Below, in pieces: positions 24,275 to 33,605 of a stretch of DNA of 64,000 nt (the first letter of the stretch is position 1; each line of letters begins with the position of its first letter). The stretch is from Butyrivibrio sp. (lineage in GTDB: Bacteria; Bacillota; Clostridia; Lachnospirales; Lachnospiraceae): the NCBI GenBank assembly GCA_015056625.1, contig SVFY01000008.1, positions 1 through 64,000 on the forward strand. Direction: 5' to 3'. Under the pieces are notes generated by a model that saw only the letters and a program-made list of their open reading frames with translations, had not been told where the DNA came from and ran no database searches. A program made the position numbers and the translations under genes.

Positions 24275-25096
24275 TTAGTCGAGGTTGAGCTTGTGGCTGG
24301 TGGTGTAGATACACCCAAAGTACATAAGACCGGCAGCGATGGTGCTGATGATCAGGTTTATGGTCATGGTGTGCGAGAAGTATTTGGTAGGATCAAGGTC
24401 GTTGTCATAAAGAAGCATTCCAAATGAGCCGCTGGTAAGCTGGATGATAGTGGTAATGATTCTGGTTACGATGGTGATGGCGAAGTACGCTACAACAGAG
24501 CCAAGGACCTTATGCTTTTGCCAAAGCTGGCCAATGCACATAGAGCAGTAGAAGATCAGAATGCCTGAGAACAAACTTACAATACCAAATATTATATAAA
24601 GAACGATGGTTCCTGGAGCTATTCCAAAAGCTTCGATGATTAAATCTTTAAAGTCATAGAGAAAATCAAGGACTTCATCAATGGCCTCTTTATAGCCTGC
24701 TATCATGACGCCCCATACAGCTAAGCAGATACTTAGAGTTACACATACAGAGTTTATAAGCTGAAAGATAACAGCTGATAAGAGCTTAGCGGATACTATT
24801 TGAGTAGCAGTTGCAGGAAGTGTAAATGTAAGATACCCCTGGGAACTGAACATGCTGCGGTAAAAGTGCACTACGATATGAACAAGAGTAAGGACACTTA
24901 AGGATACGAGCAGCATCAAATATCCAACTACTCCAAGTACTAAAAGAATTATCAAAATGCTTGGCATGTCTTTTATCTGAACAGCCACAAATCCAACAGC
25001 GCCGACGATGACGCCTAGCAAAAGAGCTACAACATCCAATAGTAAAAATATCTTCCAGGTATCAATAATCTCATGTTTTAGTAATTTGCCGAACAT
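24275..25096 (-). CDS. ABC transporter membrane protein (ABC-2-like)
   Basis: The 273-residue protein has six hydrophobic stretches and begins MFGKLLKHEIIDTWK, a usual start for small ABC-2-type permeases of Firmicutes. A charged loop lies between them, and the protein ends with a short basic tail. It overlaps the ATPase gene by 19 bp, so the two form one exporter or membrane-stress unit. Similar pairs near GntR regulators serve lipid or antibiotic response, but no GntR gene is present here. Substrate unknown. Confidence 0.82.
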   Translation of the reverse strand: MFGKLLKHEIIDTWKIFLLLDVVALLLGVIVGAVGFVAVQIKDMPSILIILLVLGVVGYLMLLVSLSVLTLVHIVVHFYRSMFSSQGYLTFTLPATATQIVSAKLLSAVIFQLINSVCVTLSICLAVWGVMIAGYKEAIDEVLDFLYDFKDLIIEAFGIAPGTIVLYIIFGIVSLFSGILIFYCSMCIGQLWQKHKVLGSVVAYFAITIVTRIITTIIQLTSGSFGMLLYDNDLDPTKYFSHTMTINLIISTIAAGLMYFGCIYTTSHKLNLD

Positions 25097-25788
25097 CTAT
25101 ATACCTCCCTGAACAGTTCATCAACGGACTTACCTTCCCTTGCCCTGAGGTCATCAGTAAAGGCATGAAGAGCAACCTGTCCATTGTGTAAAAAGATTAC
25201 TTCATTTAAAACTTTCTCAACATCAGCAATGAGATGTGTTGAGATCAGGATTGTGGCCTGTGAATCGTAATTGGTCAAAATAGTATTTAAGATGTAATCT
25301 CTTGCAGCAGGATCTACGCCTGCGATAGGCTCATCCAGAATATAGAGCTTGGCGCGTCTGCTCATGACAAGGATGAGCTGCACCTTTTCTTTATTACCTT
25401 TAGATAAAGTCTTGGGCTTGGCCTCTGGATTGATCCCAAGCTTTCCAAGCATGTCATAAGCCCGGTATGGATCAAAGTCACTATAAAAGTCCACAAACAG
25501 GTTGATGGTGTCCTTGATGGACCTGTTGTCATCAAGATATGTCTTATCAGGAAGATAAGAGATGACGCGTTTTGTTTCTATACCAATGGGCTGTCCGTCT
25601 ACAAAAACAGATCCACTTGTGGGACGAAGAAGTCCGCACAGGATCTTGATCATTGTTGTCTTGCCGCTTCCGTTTGGTCCAAGAAGGCCAACTATTTTTC
25701 CACTGCCAATCTCAAGATTGACGTCGTATAGGGCTGTACAAGCATCATAGACCTTGGTAAGGCCCCTGATTTCAATAAGTTTACTCAT
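25078..25788 (-). CDS. ABC transporter ATP-binding protein
   Basis: The 236-residue ATPase has Walker A GPNGSGKTT, a signature LSKGNKEKVQL (Lys in place of the usual second Gly), Walker B LYILDEPIAGVDP and the switch histidine in STHLIAD. It energises the membrane protein encoded immediately downstream. The start follows GGAGGAGTAATGAA on the minus strand. Upstream lies the divergent start of the methionine-sulfoxide reductase gene, with about 140 bp between them. Confidence 0.93.
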   Translation of the reverse strand: MSKLIEIRGLTKVYDACTALYDVNLEIGSGKIVGLLGPNGSGKTTMIKILCGLLRPTSGSVFVDGQPIGIETKRVISYLPDKTYLDDNRSIKDTINLFVDFYSDFDPYRAYDMLGKLGINPEAKPKTLSKGNKEKVQLILVMSRRAKLYILDEPIAGVDPAARDYILNTILTNYDSQATILISTHLIADVEKVLNEVIFLHNGQVALHAFTDDLRAREGKSVDELFREVYRCSANY

Positions 25789-25928
25789 TTCATTACTCCT
25801 CCTCCAAGTGATTTTACCATGATATGACCATTTTCAATATATAGATTGCGCACAATGAAGACGGGTGTTAGAATCAAGAGGATGAGCCAGAGGGCTCAAA
25901 CCTACATATTTACAGGAGAAAAGAAACC

Positions 25929-26381
25929 ATGACAGACTACAAGTTACTTGCTAAGCAGATCAAAGCTCTGGCAGATGATGAACCGAACTTCATTCCGGTT
26001 TTTTCAAATGCCTCAGCTCTTTTATATGACAACATGGAAGACCTTAACTGGGCAGGCTTTTACATTATGAATAAAGGCTCCCTTATGCTGGGACCATTCC
26101 AGGGTAAGGTTGCCTGCATCAGGATAGAAGTTGGAAAGGGTGTTTGTGGAACAGCAGTAGAAAAAGATGAAACGCAGCTTGTAAAAGATGTGCATCAGTT
26201 CCCCGGGCATATTGCCTGCGACAGCGCATCCAACTCAGAGATTGTTGTGCCTATCCACAAGGATGGCCAGGTAGTGGCAGTTCTTGATATCGACAGCCCA
26301 AGCCTTTCAAGGTTTGATGAGGCTGACAAAGAGGGCCTTGAAGAGTTCGTAAGGGCCCTTGAAGAAGTAATAGAATTCTAA
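25929..26381 (+). CDS. msrC: Free methionine-(R)-sulfoxide reductase (GAF-domain fRMsr)
   Basis: The 150-residue single GAF domain matches YebR/fRMsr proteins: ALADDEPNFIPVFSNASALL, LNWAGFYI and LGPFQGKVACIRIEVGKGVCGTA, then HIACDSASNSEIVVP. The three redox cysteines (in VACIRI, GVCGTA and IACDS) are present. The enzyme repairs oxidised free methionine. It starts after ACAGGAGAAAAG and is followed 11 bp later by the aldolase gene, so the two probably form an operon. Confidence 0.93.
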   Translation: MTDYKLLAKQIKALADDEPNFIPVFSNASALLYDNMEDLNWAGFYIMNKGSLMLGPFQGKVACIRIEVGKGVCGTAVEKDETQLVKDVHQFPGHIACDSASNSEIVVPIHKDGQVVAVLDIDSPSLSRFDEADKEGLEEFVRALEEVIEF

Positions 26382-26392
26382 GGAGGCAGGAT

Positions 26393-27454
26393 ATGATTTC
26401 TTTTGCCAGTGATTACACAAAGGGCGCACATCCTGAGATTTTAGAGCGTCTTATGGAAAACAACTTCGATCAGATGCCTGGATATGGCACTGATGATATA
26501 TGCAGGAGCGCCGCAGACAAGATCAAGGAAAAGTGCGGCTGCCCAGATGGAGACGTGTTTTTCCTTGTAGGCGGAACTCAGACTAACCAGACCATCATCG
26601 ATATGCTGCTTCAGCCCTACGAGGGAGTTGTGGCAGCTGAAACTGGACACATAGCAGCCCACGAGGCAGGTGCTATCGAGTTTTCCGGACACAAGGTCCT
26701 GACCCTTCCTAATAAAGGGGCAGAAAAGGACACTGATAAATACGGATCCGATGTGGGTAAGATAAACGCATCTGACCTAAAAAAATATCTTGATACCTTC
26801 TACGGCGATGGCAACCACGAGCACATGGTATTTCCCGGTGCTGTTTACATTTCACACCCAACAGAGTACGGAACTCTTTACACTAAGAAGGAGCTTACAG
26901 ACATTTCAGCAGTCTGCAGGGAGTATAAGATCCCGCTTTTCCTTGATGGCGCAAGACTTGGATATGGTCTTATGAGCAAAAGAACTGACGTCACAATGAA
27001 GGATATCGCATCTTACGTGGACGTATTCTACATTGGAGGAACCAAGGTGGGAGCCCTCTTTGGAGAAGCAGTTGTGTTCCCTAAGGGAGTACCAACAGCC
27101 CACCCTGTTCCGGTTATCAAGCAGCACGGAGCCCTTCTTGCAAAGGGATGGCTTCTTGGTATTCAGTTTGACACTCTTTTTACTGACGACCTTTACTTCG
27201 AGATAAGTGAAAACGCAATTGAGATGGCAGAGCTTCTTAAGGAAAGACTGACAGAAAAGGGATATAAGTTCTTCCTGGATTCTCCAACAAATCAGCAGTT
27301 CATTATTGTAAGTGATGACAAGTTAAATGAGCTGTCACAAAACGTAGGCTACAGCTTCTGGGAAAAGTACGATGACACTCATACAGTTATAAGACTTGCC
27401 ACTGACTGGGCCACAACGGAGGAAGATGTTGAGACTCTCATGAAATTCTTATAA
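26393..27454 (+). CDS. ltaE: Threonine aldolase family PLP enzyme
   Basis: The 353-residue protein has the beta-eliminating-lyase/threonine-aldolase fold: FASDYTKGAHPEILERL at the start, FLVGGTQTNQTI, the AETGHIAAHEAGAIE active-site loop, FLDGARLGYGL and the PLP lysine in YIGGTKVGALFGE. It likely cleaves L-threonine or L-allo-threonine to glycine and acetaldehyde in the cytoplasm. AAGGAGG precedes the ATG. Some family members act on related beta-hydroxy amino acids, so exact stereospecificity is not readable. Confidence 0.9.
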   Translation: MISFASDYTKGAHPEILERLMENNFDQMPGYGTDDICRSAADKIKEKCGCPDGDVFFLVGGTQTNQTIIDMLLQPYEGVVAAETGHIAAHEAGAIEFSGHKVLTLPNKGAEKDTDKYGSDVGKINASDLKKYLDTFYGDGNHEHMVFPGAVYISHPTEYGTLYTKKELTDISAVCREYKIPLFLDGARLGYGLMSKRTDVTMKDIASYVDVFYIGGTKVGALFGEAVVFPKGVPTAHPVPVIKQHGALLAKGWLLGIQFDTLFTDDLYFEISENAIEMAELLKERLTEKGYKFFLDSPTNQQFIIVSDDKLNELSQNVGYSFWEKYDDTHTVIRLATDWATTEEDVETLMKFL

Positions 27455-27472
27455 AAAAATTTTTGAAACAAG

Positions 27473-27507
27473 GGGCAGCTGCATAAATGCGCAGTTGCCC
27501 TATTTTT
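27473..27507 (+). terminator. Terminator after the aldolase gene
   Basis: GGGCAGCTGC pairs with GCAGTTGCCC (one G-T pair) around ATAAATGC, followed by TATTTTTG. Confidence 0.8.
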
Positions 27508-27573
27508 GCGGGTTTTCACTTTGCTCATTAGGCGCGTTGAAGGGCAAGCGATTTAAAGTGATAAAGTTTTTTG

Positions 27574-27603
27574 TTGACATCCCCCAGGGTAAGCGCTTAC
27601 TAT
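27574..27603 (+). promoter_or_regulatory. opp promoter with overlapping cre-like operator
   Basis: A perfect TTGACA (27574-27579), an 18-bp spacer and TACTAT (27598-27603) form a sigma-A promoter. The perfect 12-bp palindrome GTAAGCGCTTAC (27589-27600) covers the spacer and -10. It fits the CcpA cre or a related LacI-family operator, so peptide uptake may be repressed by good carbon sources. Confidence 0.8.
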
Positions 27604-27663
27604 GGTTAATATACATCAATTGTATACACGTATAAGCATTAATATCACCAGGAGGATGACAGT

Positions 27664-29397
27664 ATGAAGAAAAAGATTTTGTCAGTCATGCTGGCTTCAG
27701 TTTTAGCCATGAGCATGATCGGATGCGGAAGCTCTGCTGTTAGCGGAGTTACTGAGACAGAGACAACAGAGTCTGCAGATTCTACCCAGAGCGCAGACAC
27801 AGCAGAGAGTGCTGATGCTACTGCAGCAGAGGCTACAGGAGAGGGTTCAGGAGAGGATCTCAACGTAATGCTTGAGACACCAGTTGAGTCACTTGACCCA
27901 CAGCAGGCAACAGACGGAACCTCATTTGAGGTAATCGCTGATTACACAGATGGTCTTATGCAGATGGATGCAGATGGACAGGCTGTAAACGCTATTGCTG
28001 AGAGCGTAGACGTTTCAGATGACGGTCTTACATATACATTCCACCTTCGCGCAGATGCTAACTGGAGCAACGGCGAGCCTGTAACAGCTAATGACTTCGT
28101 ATTTGCATGGCAGAGAGCAGTTGATCCTGAAATCGCTTCAGAGTATTCTTACATGCTCAGCGATATCGGCCAGATCGTAAATGCACAGGAGATCATTGAC
28201 GGTGCTAAGGACAAGACAGAACTTGGCGTAACAGCAGTTGATGACAAGACACTTGAGGTTAAGCTCAACGTTCCTGTCAGCTACTTCCTTTCACTTATGT
28301 ACTTCCCAACATTCTACCCTGTAAATCAGGCTTTCTATGAGAGCGTTGGAGATACATTCGCTACAAGCCCAGAGACAACTCTTTCAAACGGTGCATTTGT
28401 ACTTGACGACTATCAGCCAGCAGCAACAGCAATTCACCTTACAAAGAATGCTGACTACTACAATGCTGACAGCGTTAAGCTTGCAGGTCTTAACTACCAG
28501 GTTATCCAGGATTCACAGCAGGCTCTTATGAGCTACCAGAATGGTGACCTTGATACAACTCTTGTAAATGGTGAGCAGGTTGACCAGGTTAAAGATGATC
28601 CAGCATTCCAGGCAATTGGTGCAGGATACATGTGGTACATCAGCCCTAACATCCAGGATGTAAAAGAGCTTGCTAACTTAAATATCCGTTACGCTATCAC
28701 AATGGCTCTCAACAGAGAAGCAATCACAACAGATGTACTTAAGGATGGTTCAGCTCCTACCTTCACAGCAGTTCCTATGGACTTCGCAGCAGGTCCAGAC
28801 GGATCAGACTTCTCAGCAGACCAGACAAAGTTCTCAGATGTATGTAAGTACGACGCAGCAGCTGCTGCAGATTACTGGGCTAAGGGACTTGAGGAACTTG
28901 GCATCACAGAGCTTACACTTACTATGATCCACGATGCTGATGACGCTCCTATCAAGGTTGCACAGGTTGTTAAGGAGCAGCTCGAGACAACACTTCCTGG
29001 ACTTACTGTTGAACTCCAGCAGATGCCTAAGAAGGAGAGAGTACAGCGTATGCAGGAAGGCGAGTTTGAGCTCGGACTTACACGTTGGGGCCCTGACTAT
29101 GCAGATCCTATGACATACCTTGGAATGTGGGTAACAAACAACTCCAACAACTACGGTTTCTGGAGCAATGCTGATTATGACAAGATCATCGACGAGTGCA
29201 CAACTGGTGAGACAGCTATGGATGCTACAGCTCGTTGGGCAGCACTTTACGATGCTGAAAAGATCGTAATGGACGAGGCAGTTATCTTCCCTCTCTACAC
29301 ACAGTGCAATGCAGAGCTTATCTCTACAGATGTATCAGGAATTGAGTTCCACCCTGTTGCTCTCAACAGAGTATATAAGAACGCAGTAAAGAACTGA
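27664..29397 (+). CDS. oppA: Oligopeptide ABC transporter substrate-binding lipoprotein
   Basis: The 577-residue protein has a lipobox (MSMIGC, Cys21) and an acidic Ser/Thr linker. It continues into the SBP_bac_5 fold: VESLDPQQATDGTSF, YTFHLRADANWSNGEPVTAN, DFVFAWQRAVDP, and RWGPDYADPMTYLGMW near the C-terminus. It captures peptides outside the cell for the OppBCDF importer. AGGAGG precedes the ATG. Codon use shows very uniform high-expression choices, and a hairpin follows, consistent with strong expression relative to the other subunits. Confidence 0.95.
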   Translation: MKKKILSVMLASVLAMSMIGCGSSAVSGVTETETTESADSTQSADTAESADATAAEATGEGSGEDLNVMLETPVESLDPQQATDGTSFEVIADYTDGLMQMDADGQAVNAIAESVDVSDDGLTYTFHLRADANWSNGEPVTANDFVFAWQRAVDPEIASEYSYMLSDIGQIVNAQEIIDGAKDKTELGVTAVDDKTLEVKLNVPVSYFLSLMYFPTFYPVNQAFYESVGDTFATSPETTLSNGAFVLDDYQPAATAIHLTKNADYYNADSVKLAGLNYQVIQDSQQALMSYQNGDLDTTLVNGEQVDQVKDDPAFQAIGAGYMWYISPNIQDVKELANLNIRYAITMALNREAITTDVLKDGSAPTFTAVPMDFAAGPDGSDFSADQTKFSDVCKYDAAAAADYWAKGLEELGITELTLTMIHDADDAPIKVAQVVKEQLETTLPGLTVELQQMPKKERVQRMQEGEFELGLTRWGPDYADPMTYLGMWVTNNSNNYGFWSNADYDKIIDECTTGETAMDATARWAALYDAEKIVMDEAVIFPLYTQCNAELISTDVSGIEFHPVALNRVYKNAVKN

Positions 29398-29422
29398 TAA
29401 AAAATAAGGCATAAAGAAGGCT

Positions 29423-29466
29423 ACTGCGCGAAGATGGGTGGTGGACGCTATCTGTCTTCGCGCAGT
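29423..29466 (+). promoter_or_regulatory. Intercistronic stem-loop between oppA and oppB
   Basis: ACTGCGCGAAGA (29423-29434) and TCTTCGCGCAGT (29455-29466) form a perfect 12-bp stem without a T run. It likely stabilises the oppA message and reduces read-through. Confidence 0.8.
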
Positions 29467-29484
29467 TTCTCTATTGGGGTAGTC

Positions 29485-30420
29485 ATGAAAAAATATGTTA
29501 TTAAAAGAGTGGTGACAGCTCTTTTCACCTTGCTGGCCATCACACTGATATTGTTTATACTGATGCAGCTGATGCCGGGTTCTCCATTCAACGATGAGAA
29601 ACTAAACGACACTCAGAGGGCTGCATTATATGCAAAATATGGGCTGGACAAACCGATAATCGTTCAGTTTTTTCAGTATGTCTTTAACATGTTCAGAGGA
29701 GACCTTGGAGTTAGTTACAAGATTTCCAAGAATACACCGATCACACAGCTCATCGCATCCCGTCTTCCAATATCTATCGGAGTTGGATTTGCGGCAGTTA
29801 TGATAGGAGCTGTTGTTGGCCTTTTGCTGGGGCTTTTGGCTGCCTTTAAAAAGGACACAGTCTGGGATACCCTGGCAACGATCATTTCAGTAATCGGAGT
29901 GTCAGTGCCTTCCTACGTGTTTGCGCTGGCTCTGTCTTATCAGTTCGGCTTTAAACTCAAGTGGTTTCCAATGCTCTTTTCAGCAAAAGATGTGATAGGA
30001 TCCAGCGTCCTTCCGTCCATATCGCTGTCCATGTTCACCATGGCTTCAATAGCGAGATTCACAAGGGCGGAGATGATAGAAGTTTTAGGATCTGATTATA
30101 TGCTTCTTGCTGAGTCCAAGGGACTTTCGGGCAACAAGCTTATCTTTTCCCATGCCCTTAGAAACGCCCTTATTCCTATCATTACAGTGCTTGCACCGCT
30201 TGTTGTTGACCTTATGACAGGTTCCCTTGTTGTGGAAAAGATCTTTTCAATCCCTGGAGTTGGGTCACTTCTTGTAAACGCAATCCAGTCTAACGACTAT
30301 AACGTGGTTATAGCCCTTAGCTTTATATATTCAGCAATGTACATTGTGATCATGCTGGCTGTGGATATACTCTACGGCGTCATCGATCCAAGAATTCGTG
30401 TGGCAAAGGAGGGAGACTAA
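29485..30420 (+). CDS. oppB: Oligopeptide ABC transporter permease OppB
   Basis: The protein has about 311 residues and six membrane segments. It begins MKKYVIKRVVTALFTLLAIT and contains QLMPGSPF and YGLDKPIIVQFFQY. The EAA loop is AESKGLSGNKLIFSHALRNAL and is followed by a periplasmic P-loop region (PGVGSLLVNAIQSNDYNVV). An upstream in-frame ATG at 29434 lies inside the oppA-oppB hairpin and would add non-family residues, so 29485 is the true start. It pairs with OppC to form the peptide channel. Confidence 0.93.
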   Translation: MKKYVIKRVVTALFTLLAITLILFILMQLMPGSPFNDEKLNDTQRAALYAKYGLDKPIIVQFFQYVFNMFRGDLGVSYKISKNTPITQLIASRLPISIGVGFAAVMIGAVVGLLLGLLAAFKKDTVWDTLATIISVIGVSVPSYVFALALSYQFGFKLKWFPMLFSAKDVIGSSVLPSISLSMFTMASIARFTRAEMIEVLGSDYMLLAESKGLSGNKLIFSHALRNALIPIITVLAPLVVDLMTGSLVVEKIFSIPGVGSLLVNAIQSNDYNVVIALSFIYSAMYIVIMLAVDILYGVIDPRIRVAKEGD

Positions 30421-30421
30421 A

Positions 30422-31477
30422 ATGGCAGAAACAGTTATGCTTGAAAAAGAGCCCTACGTGCCTACAGATGCGGATTTTAAGCTTAAAGGGAACGATAAAG
30501 ACATCCTTGTGGATTCAAACTTTGCTTCCCAGAGCTTTTGGAAAGAGGTTATTGCAAGGTTTAGAAAGAAAAAGAGCGCAGTATTTGGACTTATCTTTGT
30601 GCTTGTGATCACTTTCTTTGCCTTTGTGGGACCTTCCATGAACAGCTACACATACTCGGGGCAGGATCTGTCACAAAAGAATCTTGCACCGAGGATTCCT
30701 CTTATAGAGTACACAGGCTTTTTTGATGGTCACGAAAACATCGCAACCACCAAAGGAACCAAGACAGTTAACCTCTATTTTGAGAATAAGCTTCCTGATA
30801 CCTTCTACTGGTTTGGAAGTGACAACTTTGGACGAGACATCTGGACAAGAACCTGGTCTGGAGCCCAGGTTTCACTTATCATCGCAGTTGCTGCGGCTAT
30901 CATCGACATGATCATCGGTATGAGCTACGGCCTTATTTCCGGATATTTTGGCGGAAAAGTGGATATGGTGATGCAGAGGATCTTAGAGATTGCCAACGGT
31001 ATCCCAAGGCTTGTTATCGTAACCCTTCTTCTTTTGGTGTTTAAGCCAGGTATGCTGACCATCATCGTGGCTTTGATGCTGACAGAATGGGTGGGAATGA
31101 GCAGGATTGCAAGAGCAGAGATGCTTAAATTAAAGGAGCAGGAGTTCGTTCTTGCTTCAAGAACACTGGGCGCTGGAAGCATGCACATTATTTTCAGCGA
31201 GGTCCTTCCTAATATCATTGGACCTATCATAACCCAGGTTATGTTCTCTATTCCTACAGCGATCTTCACAGAAGCTTTCCTGTCCTTTGTTGGACTTGGA
31301 ATCCCGGTACCAAGATGTTCACTTGGCTCCCTTATTTCAGAAGGCTTCAACAGCTTTACAACGCACCCTTATCAGATAATTCCACCAATTGTGGTTATGG
31401 CGCTTCTGATGCTGAGCTTTAACCTGGTGGCAGACGGTCTTAGAGAGGCCCTGGATCCCAAGCTTAAGGAGATGTAA
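30422..31477 (+). CDS. oppC: Oligopeptide ABC transporter permease OppC
   Basis: The 351-residue permease has a cytoplasmic N-terminal region (about 1-55), a first membrane helix (SAVFGLIFVLVITFFAFVGP) and a large extracellular loop with FGSDNFGRDIWTRTWSGAQV, the OppC signature. It continues with the EAA loop LASRTLGAGSMHIIFSEVLP and FLSFVGLGIPVP. The start at 30422 follows AAGGAGGGAGAC; the frame opens further upstream but without a ribosome site. Confidence 0.94.
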   Translation: MAETVMLEKEPYVPTDADFKLKGNDKDILVDSNFASQSFWKEVIARFRKKKSAVFGLIFVLVITFFAFVGPSMNSYTYSGQDLSQKNLAPRIPLIEYTGFFDGHENIATTKGTKTVNLYFENKLPDTFYWFGSDNFGRDIWTRTWSGAQVSLIIAVAAAIIDMIIGMSYGLISGYFGGKVDMVMQRILEIANGIPRLVIVTLLLLVFKPGMLTIIVALMLTEWVGMSRIARAEMLKLKEQEFVLASRTLGAGSMHIIFSEVLPNIIGPIITQVMFSIPTAIFTEAFLSFVGLGIPVPRCSLGSLISEGFNSFTTHPYQIIPPIVVMALLMLSFNLVADGLREALDPKLKEM

Positions 31478-31483
31478 GACCAG

Positions 31484-32623
31484 ATGAGTGAAGAAAAGAA
31501 ATTACGTGAAAAAATACTGGATGTCAAAAATCTTGACATCACCTTTGAGACAACTGCCGGTAAGGTACATGCCATCAGAGGAGTTAATATAGATCTCTAT
31601 CAGGGCGAGACTGTAGCCATTGTTGGTGAGTCTGGCTCTGGTAAGTCAGTTACAATGCGAGCAGCTATGGGTATTCTTGCCAAGAACGCAGTTGTAAACA
31701 GCGGAGAGATCATCTACAGATATCGCGATAATGTAGGCGGAATCGACTACAACCCTGAAAACGACGCTAATGCACAGTGGAAAGAAGCAGATATCCTTAA
31801 GATGGACAAGAAGTGGATCAGAAAGCACATCAATGGCCGAAGGATCGCCATGGTGTTCCAGGATCCCATGACCAGTCTTGATCCTACCATGACCATTGGT
31901 AAGCAGATCATGGAAGGAATGATCTGGCATTACAAGATCGACAAGAAGGACGCCTATGACAGGGCAGTTAACCTTCTTAAGGAAGTTGGTATTGAAGATG
32001 CTGAAAAGAGAATGAAGCAGTATCCACATCAGCTCTCAGGCGGAATGAGACAGAGAGTTGTCATAGCTATAGCTCTTTCCTGTAACCCTGATCTTCTTAT
32101 CTGCGACGAGCCAACAACGGCCCTTGATGTTAACATTCAGGCCAAGATCCTTGAGCTTATCAAAAAGGTTCAGAAGGAGAGAGATATTGCGGTAATCTAC
32201 ATAACCCATGACCTGGGCGTTGTGGCTAAGGTTGCAGATTACGTAAATGTCATGTACGCAGGAAAGATCGTTGAGGTCGGCAACATAAACGAGATCTTCT
32301 ATGAGCCAAAGCACCCATACACCTGGGGACTTTTGTCAGCAATGCCTGACCTTGGAACAGACGACGACAGGCTCTACACAATCCCTGGTTCACCTCCAAA
32401 CCTTCTCCACGAGAAGGAGGGAGATGCATTTGCACCTAGAAATGCTTATGCACTGGAGATTGACGACAAGCTTGAACCTCCAATGTTCCAGATTTCAGAG
32501 ACCCACTGGGCAGCCACATGGCTCCTTGACCCAAGAGCTCCCAAGGTAGAGATGCCAAAAGAGCTTAAGGCCAGAATTGAGAGAATGAAGAAGGAGGCAG
32601 GTGTTAATGACAGCAAATTATAA
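31484..32623 (+). CDS. oppD: Oligopeptide ABC transporter ATP-binding protein OppD
   Basis: The 379-residue ATPase has Walker A GESGSGKSV, Q-loop MVFQDPMTSLDPTMTIGKQI, signature LSGGMRQRVVIAIAL, Walker B LLICDEPTTALDV and switch histidine ITHDLGVV. The C-terminal oligopeptide-transporter extension is PGSPPNLLHEKEGDAFAPRN. In most OppD/F proteins this extension carries cysteines for an Fe-S cluster; here it reads without them. It overlaps the oppF gene by 17 bp. Confidence 0.95.
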   Translation: MSEEKKLREKILDVKNLDITFETTAGKVHAIRGVNIDLYQGETVAIVGESGSGKSVTMRAAMGILAKNAVVNSGEIIYRYRDNVGGIDYNPENDANAQWKEADILKMDKKWIRKHINGRRIAMVFQDPMTSLDPTMTIGKQIMEGMIWHYKIDKKDAYDRAVNLLKEVGIEDAEKRMKQYPHQLSGGMRQRVVIAIALSCNPDLLICDEPTTALDVNIQAKILELIKKVQKERDIAVIYITHDLGVVAKVADYVNVMYAGKIVEVGNINEIFYEPKHPYTWGLLSAMPDLGTDDDRLYTIPGSPPNLLHEKEGDAFAPRNAYALEIDDKLEPPMFQISETHWAATWLLDPRAPKVEMPKELKARIERMKKEAGVNDSKL

Positions 32624-33551
32624 TGCAGAGCCTCTTTTGGAGGTAAAGGGACTTAAGCAGTATTTCCCTGTCAGCAAGACATATACAGTTAAGGCAGTAG
32701 ATGATGTGAGCTTTAAGGTATATCCTGGTGAGACTTATGGCCTTGTTGGAGAATCAGGATCAGGTAAGTCCACAATAGGAAGGAGCATCATAAGGCTCTA
32801 CGACCCAACGGAGGGAACCATCAATTTCTGCGGAATGGACATCTCCGGAAAGATGAGCAGGGATGTAAAGGAAAAGCTCCGTATCCAGATGCAGATGATC
32901 TTCCAGGATCCAATGGCTTCCCTTAATCCAAGAAAGAAGATAAAAGACATCATTGGAGAAGCCCTTGATGTACATCACTTCTATAACAGCAAGGCAGAGA
33001 GGGACCAGCGCGTTGAGGCTATCCTTGAAAAGGTAGGACTTGCCAAGGAACACGCTGACAGATATCCCCACCAGTTCTCAGGCGGACAGCGTCAGAGAGT
33101 AGGAATCGCAAGAGCTCTTATCCTCAATCCCAAGCTTGTTATTGCAGATGAGTGCATTTCAGCCCTTGACGTTTCGATCCAGGCCCAGGTTGTCAACCTT
33201 ATGAAGGACATCCAGGCAGAGCTTGGAACAGCATACCTTTTCATCGCCCATGATCTTTCAATGGTTAAATACATCTCTGACAGGATCGGAGTTTTGCACC
33301 TTGGACATTTACTTGAGACGGGAACAACGGATGAGATCTTTTCAAATCCAATCCATCCCTATACGAAATCTCTTTTGTCTGCAATCCCGATTCCTAATCC
33401 GGAGCTGGAAAAGAACCGCGAAGCCATAAACTACGACTACAAGACTTCCGGGATTGACTACGCTAAGGGCACAGAGCACCTGGTTAGCGGTTCCCACTAC
33501 GTAAAATGTACAGACGAAGAGTTTGAGGCATGGACAAAGAAGTCCGTCTGA
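32607..33551 (+). CDS. oppF: Oligopeptide ABC transporter ATP-binding protein OppF
   Basis: The 314-residue ATPase has Walker A GESGSGKSTIGRSI, MIFQDPMASLNPRKKI, signature FSGGQRQRVGIARAL, Walker B LVIADECISALDVS (Cys in place of Pro after DE) and switch histidine IAHDLSMVKYISD. The typical terminal oligopeptide domain ends HYVKCTDEEFEAW. ATG 32607 lies 9 bases after AAGGAGG; a GTG at 32601 is in frame but too close. It is the last gene of oppABCDF. No terminator is visible before the ileS promoter. Confidence 0.95.
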   Translation: MTANYNAEPLLEVKGLKQYFPVSKTYTVKAVDDVSFKVYPGETYGLVGESGSGKSTIGRSIIRLYDPTEGTINFCGMDISGKMSRDVKEKLRIQMQMIFQDPMASLNPRKKIKDIIGEALDVHHFYNSKAERDQRVEAILEKVGLAKEHADRYPHQFSGGQRQRVGIARALILNPKLVIADECISALDVSIQAQVVNLMKDIQAELGTAYLFIAHDLSMVKYISDRIGVLHLGHLLETGTTDEIFSNPIHPYTKSLLSAIPIPNPELEKNREAINYDYKTSGIDYAKGTEHLVSGSHYVKCTDEEFEAWTKKSV

Positions 33552-33576
33552 GCCGTACATTTTAGCGAATTAGTTC

Positions 33577-33605
33577 TTGCATGTTTTAACGATTAGTAGT
33601 AGAAT
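33577..33605 (+). promoter_or_regulatory. ileS promoter
   Basis: TTGCAT (33577-33582), 17-bp spacer and TAGAAT (33600-33605) lie just upstream of the T-box leader. Confidence 0.7.

Noticed and set aside
29434-29484. Upstream ATG start for oppB
   Set aside because: The ATG lies in the stem of the oppA-oppB hairpin and adds residues unlike OppB; ATG 29485 gives the family start.
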